Source: Tieghemiomyces parasiticus (lineage: Eukaryota; Kickxellomycota; Dimargaritomycetes; Dimargaritales; Dimargaritaceae). Taken from it: a DNA stretch of 39,436 nucleotides. The stretch covers positions 1 through 39,436 of the forward strand of contig JANBPT010000382.1 in the NCBI GenBank assembly GCA_027575765.1, read 5' to 3'. Shown here piece after piece: positions 33,664 through 39,436 of the stretch; the stretch's first letter is position 1, and every line of letters begins with the position of its first letter. The notes beneath the pieces are model-generated. The model made no database searches and had not been told where the DNA came from. It saw only the letters and a list, made by a program, of their open reading frames with translations. The position numbers were made by a program, and so were the translations under genes.

Positions 33664-34207
33664 GGTTGGGATGGTGCACGAATGGGAGTTGGAGGGGAAA
33701 GATGGGCGGTTAGAAGGTAAGGGGAATGGGGGGGAAAAGAAAAGGAAAACGTGTTAGGTAAGCGCTGATGAAGTGGAGTCGCAGGATAAGTTGAGACGAA
33801 ACTAACTGGACTCTCCGTGCTGACTGGTCGGGGCATGCGGGATGAACAGGATGTAGTAAGCCTTAAAGCAGAGGCGGTCACGTCTCCCACTGCTTGCTCC
33901 ACCCGGTCTCAACAGCCACTCTGGCACTGCGGAGCCCTTCACATTCGAGCCCATGTTGGCATTTGTATGCTTTCCTCCCTATCCTAGTCCACCATTTTAA
34001 ATAACCGCACCCTAGTGGCAATACTTTCATTTTCACTTGCCGTTCTCCTACCTCTACAACCCTTTGAGCCACATCGGTCAGAAAATTGCACCACTCCTGC
34101 CTATCTACCACTCATATATGGCTGACCGCCCCCCCCCCTCTACACCGTCACCACCAGCCTATTTATCGACTCGCCATTAATACATTCACACCCCAAACTA
34201 GTTTCCC
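33664..34207. promoter_or_regulatory. Shared divergent promoter region of RPT3 and ATG12
   Basis: 544 bases between two start codons pointing apart. The RPT3 side is purine-rich on the plus strand (pyrimidine-rich leader for RPT3) and the ATG12 side is pyrimidine-rich. I find no exact yeast proteasome element GGTGGCAAA; AGTGGCAAT near 34015 differs at two positions. A run of C lies at about 34129-34138. Confidence 0.45.
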
Positions 34208-35170
34208 ATGGCTTCCCCACCAGCGGCGTCTGACTACACGTCGGCGCCCAGCAGCGTAACGGAAGGCCCAGCCCTGACCGTGAGTAGCCAACGATCCGCT
34301 GGCTCGACCATCGATGAGATGCACGAAATTGCCCAGCCGCCGGAAAAGGGTAGGTGTACTCACATGGTCTTATTACAGAGGAGCATCATGGATGCCCAGC
34401 CGATAACTTGAACTTCGGGCGGGAGCTCACCGACCGCGCGTGATGTACAGTGCGCACATGACTGACCAAGTTCGCTAGTCCTGGACCCATCTTTGCCCCG
34501 CTACTCATGCCTGACCTGACTTCGCTTCACTCGTAGTTGTCATCCGGTTCCGAGCCATCGGCAACGCCCCCATCCTCAAGCGTAGCTTCTTCAAGATCAC
34601 ATCCGCCAATAAGTTCCAATTGGTTATCCAATTCCTACGTCGGGAGCTCAATTATAAGGCAGCCGATCCGCTCGTAAGTCTGACCGGCGAACATCGCTTC
34701 AAAGCGTCGCTGGATTCGTAGACCACCTCGCTATCTACCCATTATCTCTGTTGGGTCCTGCGGAATCATGCCTAACCCCATGGCCACCAACCACCCCTTC
34801 CGGTTATTTGACCTCCCCCCCCTCGGCCTGTTCCGATCAGTTTGTATATATTAGTAGCGCCTTCTCACCGTCACCCGACGAGACGGTTGAGAACCTCTAC
34901 CGGGTAAGTTATACCCCGCATTAAGAAACAAATGGGGCGTAGGGATGGTTGATGTTCCGCTCTGGTAAATGGAGAGTTACCCTTTGCCGGTCGGCGTTTG
35001 CACCACGAAACTCGGCTGGCGTGGGTCCTAAATGGTTGCCGCGGTTCCAATATAGCCAGTTGACGCCAGTATTCTCGTCTTAACTCGATCTCCCCCCGCC
35101 TAACTTTTAGTGTTTCAAATCCGACGGGCAACTCGTCGTCAATTACTGCACCACGGCAGCCTGGGGCTAG
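34208..35170 (+). CDS. ATG12: Ubiquitin-like autophagy protein ATG12
   Basis: Four exons: 34208-34349, 34537-34673, 34841-34903, 35111-35170; 133 aa. Donors GTAGGT, GTAAGT, GTAAGT. Atg12 is conjugated through its C-terminal glycine to Atg5 by Atg7 and Atg10; with Atg16 the conjugate drives Atg8 lipidation on the growing autophagosome. Residues 1-45 are a variable Ser/Ala-rich tail. The ubiquitin fold starts VVIRFRAIGNAPILKRSFFK, continues with FQLVIQFLRRELNY and VYISSAFSPSPDETVENLY, and ends CFKSDGQLVVNYCTTAAWG with the essential terminal Trp-Gly. The stop TAG directly follows the glycine, so no C-terminal processing is needed, as is usual for Atg12. AATAAA lies 57 nt downstream. Confidence 0.96.
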
Positions 35171-35223
35171 GTGGATATTAATGGCCTTGGTTGAACGGCC
35201 AGGCTATCAACATTGCACACACA

Positions 35224-35232
35224 TTTAATAAA
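35224..35232. terminator. Two-way poly(A) signal between ATG12 and the secreted-protein gene
   Basis: TTTAATAAA gives AATAAA on the plus strand (35227-35232), 57 nt after ATG12, and ATTAAA on the minus strand, about 150 nt after the convergent gene. The sequence is seen; use by both genes is inferred. Confidence 0.35.
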
Positions 35233-35381
35233 CGGAAAATTTCGACTAACTAGAGGGCTAAAAGAAGAAGGCCGTGTGTGGGGGAGGTTTGGACTAGCTA
35301 TACTCGATAGACGGGCCATGGGCTGGAATACTGCCAAACCAACATGGAAGGGAGGGGGGTTAAGGTTGGTGTCAGACAACC

Positions 35382-36464
35382 CTACTGATTGGTCCCCGAA
35401 CGATATTCGATGGTGGCAGACTGAGGTTGGGGAATATCGGTGGGCGCATATCCATACGATACTCTGGATCCAGCCTGTGCCATTTTCAGCTCTCCTTCTT
35501 GCTGCTCGGTTGGAAGCCAATTCTGGCCGGTAGAGGCCGAAAGGAGATGGCTGGAAGCTTCACTCTTATCCAGGGAGGCCATCCTGATCGCCGGCTTTCG
35601 CCTGATAGTTACAGGGCCAAGTGACTGATCAGAATCGGACGCGACCGGCTGTACACGGTCGTTGTAGCCGGAAGAGTAACTTTTGCCGGTTCCTTCGTCA
35701 CCCTCGAACTCGTCTTCATCACTGAAGACGGCCTCCAAGTCGGCGAATGGGCTAGCTACCGAGTTGCGTCGATCGCTATCGCTACTGTTCTCCCCACGGT
35801 AGACACCTCGAGGTGGCTTTGGGGGTCCTACCTTCTTCACCTGACCTTCCTGGCTCTCGTCAGGAAACGTATCTAGAGCGTCGAAGTACTCCTCGTCGTC
35901 ATCTTGCGACTGGTCCTGGTACTGAGGGTGGCTCTGTTGGTTGAAACCAGCCGAGCCCTGACTGCCACTGTTATATTCCTCGGGCGGAAGACGATTTTCA
36001 TCTCCGTTAGCGCTGAGGGGGGTGTCGCTTGGCTGGCCATCCTCATACAACTTGGTAACGTTGTTGACATTTGACAGGTCCCGCGAGCGGCTACGTGCCC
36101 AGTCGAACGGCTTGAAAATCATGGACTGTCCGGCCTTAGCTTCCATGGAACGAAGACCCATGGTGGTTGCCGTGCGGTACTTTTTACTGAAGTTGGCGTA
36201 GTCCTCCTCGTTGTAGGATAGCTGGCGGTCCACAATAGTACGGCTTTCGTAAGGGATTCCCAGACGTTTGAAAAGGCTGGTGTACCAGACCTTATAACGG
36301 CGGATCTCATTCATGGGTCCACCGAACTTGGGCGAAAGCTGGTTGGTTCCAGCCCTGTACAAGGCCGGAGCAGTTTGGTCGATAACAGTAGGCTGGGCAT
36401 GGAGAAGGCCGACCGCCATGACCACTAGCAGGAGGCCCTGTAGGACGACACGGGGGAGGTTCAT
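35382..36464 (-). CDS. Secreted acidic, cysteine-free protein of unknown function
   Basis: 360 aa, no intron seen, ATG 36464; the frame runs further upstream only with a GTG. Signal peptide 1-23 (VVLQGLLLVVMAVGLLHAQ). Residues 24-140 look folded, with aromatic and basic residues (NEIRRYKVWYTSLFKRLGIP, NEEDYANFSKKYRTATTMGL). From about 140 on it is disordered: acidic clusters QSQDDDEEYFDALDTFPDES (184-203) and FSDEDEFEGDEG, a proline motif VGPPKPPRG (212-220), and a Ser/Gln-rich tail. N-glycosylation sequons at 91, 135 and 226. No cysteine anywhere, unusual for a secreted protein of this size. I recognise no family; a secreted or vacuolar-lumen protein is the safest reading. A TATATAAA on the minus strand (about 36740-36750) lies about 280 bases upstream. 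Confidence 0.75.
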   Translation of the reverse strand: MNLPRVVLQGLLLVVMAVGLLHAQPTVIDQTAPALYRAGTNQLSPKFGGPMNEIRRYKVWYTSLFKRLGIPYESRTIVDRQLSYNEEDYANFSKKYRTATTMGLRSMEAKAGQSMIFKPFDWARSRSRDLSNVNNVTKLYEDGQPSDTPLSANGDENRLPPEEYNSGSQGSAGFNQQSHPQYQDQSQDDDEEYFDALDTFPDESQEGQVKKVGPPKPPRGVYRGENSSDSDRRNSVASPFADLEAVFSDEDEFEGDEGTGKSYSSGYNDRVQPVASDSDQSLGPVTIRRKPAIRMASLDKSEASSHLLSASTGQNWLPTEQQEGELKMAQAGSRVSYGYAPTDIPQPQSATIEYRSGTNQ

Positions 36465-38113
36465 GGTGCAAGACAGGCGACGACTGGTAACAGGTGAGGA
36501 AGGGCCCAACGATGTGAAGGGTAATAGGGTAGAAGAGACAGTCACAATAGTGTAGTGGACAATCGACCAACAGTGAGCCACCAGTAGTATACGCTGAAAA
36601 TCTCGATGCTGAATGGCCCCCGACGAGACGTAGTATGTTGGACGGCCACGGTTGCCAAGCGAAATAATAGGAGGGTTCGGAAAGTAGTAAGGAAGCTGTG
36701 AAGTTGGGAATACTTTACAATAGGTAGGTTAACCATAGGATTTATATATAAAAATGGAGAGCGGATCTGCTTTCGGTTGTCGGTAATGACCTCAAGAAGG
36801 TCCCAACCCCAGCTGGGTCTCGTCCACCTGTTCCTTTAGCAGGTTACTTTTGCTACCGCCAATTAGTTGTGGCGGCCCTTCCCGTCAAGGAGGGCACACC
36901 TTTCTCCCGTTCGCCCGCTTGGCGGTCACCATGTTCTCTTTACCAGCCCCGTACTGCCGTCATGGAAGGGCCCGGCGAGCCGAATGGCGCAGGTCCCAGG
37001 CCGACTCGGGTTACTGGCCTCCCCCTTTCGTTGCCAGCTTTGTCACAAACGATAAGGAGCGTGACGGCCGATTGATAGTGTGCCGTGCCCTTCTCCTCTC
37101 TCCTTTATCCTATACCGTGAGGTGGGCAGATATGACTGGCCAATAGGGTTGACAGAAGTCAATGGGACCCCGGCGGCAAGGAGGACCAAGGCAGGGAAAG
37201 GGAGGGTAGGGTCCCGGCTCAACGAAGCACCATATCCGTTGAGCTGCATGTGGTGACCCAGCCCATCTCTGAGAATTAGGCCGCCGTCCCCTTCCACGAG
37301 CAGAAGATGGGCTCATCGAACGCTTACCAACTAGGGGAGGCGACTCGGCCGCCGCTCCCCAGCTGATTTGATAATGACAATAGGGTAACTTGAGTGGAGG
37401 GAGGTACATGTCTCCCCTCGTCCCCGCCATTCCACCCCTTCAGATGTCTATTAACAGCGGTTGGACGCCAACAACCTTGACAGACGCAAAGGGAACTCGG
37501 GAAGGGGACCAATCCTATGATGGCGCCATCCACTAGCCGCTGCACGATGGCAACAGGCCCAAAAATACAACACGGTACGGGGCCTCTCGATATTAAGGCG
37601 TCTTTCCCTCTCCCCCTCCACAGGAAACGGAATAGAGCTCGGTACCGGTGGAAAATATCGGTCATTGAACCGCCAGGCGCGCATGAAACCCTGCTCAGAG
37701 TAACTGACACGTTGTGTCCACTGGTGGCGGTGGCTGTAAGCCGCCGACAGATTTGCTGTACGACTCATACCAAAAGGGTGACTAATAATAGTTCTTTTCT
37801 GAACTGCGACGATAGTCATACAGCCTCTCCGGCTTTGATGGAACTGAATCAACACCTTGGGCTTCAAGTATTTTAATTTGTCGCCACACTATCAATCAAA
37901 AAGAATTCAAGGTGAAAGGTATGTATAGGTAGCCTAATTATCCGGCACCTAAATTGGTATGCAGCTGACTTGACCAGGATGCCTGGAATGCCCAAGGTAG
38001 GGAAAATTCGACCTTGAGTAACATCCTACGACCACGCTGATATCGATTCCACTTGGAAAATTTCTACTCAGATCACCCCTATTTTTCCTGTGAACGAGAT
38101 TCTCAATTTTACC
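36465..38113. other. 1.65 kb without a supportable gene
   Basis: Contains the promoter of the minus-strand secreted-protein gene (AT-rich TATA-like tract near 36740-36752) and of TYW3. The frames at 36850-37146 (+), 37324-37710 (-) and 37451-37867 (-) show no recognisable domain, and the longest minus one has no ATG at its start. Confidence 0.5.
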
Positions 38114-39304
38114 ATGCAACGCCAAGAACAGGACTTTGTCGCACGTAAACGGGCGATTCTCGCCGAGATCGCCAGCCATACCAAAGACAAGTCGCCCAAA
38201 GGATTCATCGACGAACCCATCATTCCGCTCCTCGACCTCATCAATCGGCACCCGGACTACGTCACCACGTCGTCGTGCTCAGGCCGAATCGCCGTGTTCG
38301 CCGACCACCAGCTCGAGCCGTCGGAGGCCCAAGCCCCAGCGACGACCGGGGGACTGCTACAACCCACGGTAACCACCGAAGGGATTACAGACGACGATAC
38401 GGTCGACCGGAGTCACGGGCAGTGGTTGATGGTCACTCATGATCCGCTAGATTTGAAGGGCCTGTCTAAGTCCGTGCGGGAGTGGGTGTTTGCCCAGTAC
38501 GCCGGTCGTATTTTAGCTTATGACGGTAGCCAGGGTACTAAGGCAGAGGAGGAAGAGTCATCCGATGCACCGCTTCCGCCCTTCGCTACATTCAAATTCG
38601 AACCCCTGGTAAGTCGGCTCTCTCCTTCGGTTAAAATAGGGGGAGGGGGTTACAGCCCCAAAATAACTTTACCTTACCAAACGGTCTATACCGCCTGGCA
38701 CTACTCCTTCCCAACCATTCCCCTTCAAACGCCTTTCGACCTACCTCCACTCTATACTTCCCAGATTATCCATGTCCAAGCCCGCACGCTGCAGGCAGCC
38801 CGGAAACTATTGACACTAGCCGTGGATTTCGGTTTCCGCAATTCCGGCCTAAAGGTATCTGACAAGCGGTACATGCTCGCGCTGCGGAGCTCTCTCAAAC
38901 TGGACGTACCGGTGGCCACCATTGTGCCCTCTTTCACTGGAACCGCCATCTCACCGGCCGGCGACAATAGCCCTATCCACTTGGTTTTGCAGCCGTTAGT
39001 CCCCGATCGCTACCTACAAACACTGCTAAGGCTCGGGAACGCTAAGTTTCGCGAAAACCTAACCGCTATTGATGGCTTCAAAGCCTGTGTCGCCCATGCA
39101 TGCTTCCCGGGCGGGAAAATACTACTGTCAGCGGACGGGCGCTACACGGATGTGCGCGATTTAGCCAGCATGATGAGGCCGGTAGGGACGTCGGTAGAGA
39201 CAAAGGAGGAACGTCGCGAACGGAAACGGCTGGAGGGTCTGCGTCGGCAGGAGCAGAGTCGATCACAAAGTGAATCGAAGCCCGAAATAACGATGGACTG
39301 TTAA
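38114..39304 (+). CDS. TYW3: tRNA wybutosine-synthesizing protein 3 (TYW3)
   Basis: Two exons, 38114-38608 and 38765-39304; 344 aa. TYW3 is the SAM-dependent N-4 methylase step in making wybutosine beside the anticodon of phenylalanine tRNA. Key motifs: FIDEPIIPLLDLINRHPDYV, TTSSCSGRIAVF (51-62), WLMVTHDP (104-111), then across the splice FKFEPL joined to IIHVQARTLQAARKLL, and DFGFRNSGLKVSDKRYMLAL. The intron (GTAAGT to CCCAG, 156 nt) is a multiple of three with no stop, so the unspliced frame is also open (396 codons); homology shows that the 52 extra residues do not belong to the conserved protein. An acidic insertion (about 67-100) separates the first two motifs. The start is the first ATG; upstream the frame opens with GTG. 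Confidence 0.94.
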   Translation: MQRQEQDFVARKRAILAEIASHTKDKSPKGFIDEPIIPLLDLINRHPDYVTTSSCSGRIAVFADHQLEPSEAQAPATTGGLLQPTVTTEGITDDDTVDRSHGQWLMVTHDPLDLKGLSKSVREWVFAQYAGRILAYDGSQGTKAEEEESSDAPLPPFATFKFEPLVSRLSPSVKIGGGGYSPKITLPYQTVYTAWHYSFPTIPLQTPFDLPPLYTSQIIHVQARTLQAARKLLTLAVDFGFRNSGLKVSDKRYMLALRSSLKLDVPVATIVPSFTGTAISPAGDNSPIHLVLQPLVPDRYLQTLLRLGNAKFRENLTAIDGFKACVAHACFPGGKILLSADGRYTDVRDLASMMRPVGTSVETKEERRERKRLEGLRRQEQSRSQSESKPEITMDC

Positions 39305-39313
39305 GACCATAAA

Positions 39314-39319
39314 AATAAA
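39314..39319 (+). terminator. Possible poly(A) signal of TYW3
   Basis: AATAAA ten nt after the TYW3 stop codon. Close to the stop but compatible with a short 3' UTR. Confidence 0.4.
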
Positions 39320-39436
39320 ATCTCAGTTCAGAGCCTAGTATCTACGATTCTGCCTACAACTCCAATGGGAGCAGAAGCCCCCTTGGGGTCAAAGCGAAAG
39401 CAATGAGTTCTAAACAAACCAAAAAAGATGAGGAAT

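Noticed and set aside
34010..34020. Proteasome-associated control element in the RPT3/ATG12 promoter
   Set aside because: The best match, AGTGGCAAT, differs from the yeast element at two of nine positions, which is expected by chance.

Overview
This window looks like nuclear DNA of a fungus. The recognisable genes are fungal or eukaryotic housekeeping genes: VPS23, DCP2, RPT3, ATG12, TYW3, PTPA, the glycine-cleavage T protein and NDUFAF5. They are split by 16 spliceosomal introns that I could place by protein continuity. All are 122-249 nt long, all are GT..AG, and 11 of the 16 start GTAAGT. Long pyrimidine-rich leaders precede many start codons. NDUFAF5, lost from many yeasts but kept in fungi with complex I, and a Zn2Cys6-type relic support a fungus. 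Intergenic gaps of 2-4 kb and unusual insertions inside conserved proteins suggest an early-diverging lineage (Zoopagomycota-like, perhaps Dimargaritales). That placement is a guess from sequence style.

Layout: 1-3823 has no gene I can support. 3824-5701 (+) is a LYR-motif mitochondrial protein with a long C-terminal extension. 6311-8173 (+) is glycine-cleavage T protein. 9380-10987 (+) is VPS23/TSG101. 11634-13075 (+) is the PP2A activator PTPA. 13273-13554 (-) is a small coiled-coil ORF, possibly frameshifted. 14250-15376 (-) is a decayed F-box-like gene. 16962-17120 (+) is a relic of a Zn2Cys6 zinc cluster. 17381-17902 (+) is a small secreted protein. 17903-21091 is empty. 21092-23231 (-) is a membrane-anchored polyamine-synthase-like (PABS) protein. 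23762-25267 (-) is DCP2. 25268-27775 is mostly empty with a GA/CT-rich DCP2 leader. 27776-29280 (-) is NDUFAF5. 29594-31471 (-) is a broken cytochrome P450. 32226-33663 (-) is RPT3, head to head with ATG12 at 34208-35170 (+). 35382-36464 (-) is a secreted acidic protein. 36465-38113 is empty. 38114-39304 (+) is TYW3.

There is no operon logic. Three products should act in mitochondria (LYR protein, GCV-T, NDUFAF5). Several serve protein or RNA turnover (VPS23, RPT3, ATG12, DCP2). The least described items are the two cysteine-free secreted proteins, the multi-pass membrane protein fused to a PABS domain, the LYR protein extension, and three decaying genes (P450, F-box-like, zinc cluster) lying between intact housekeeping genes.
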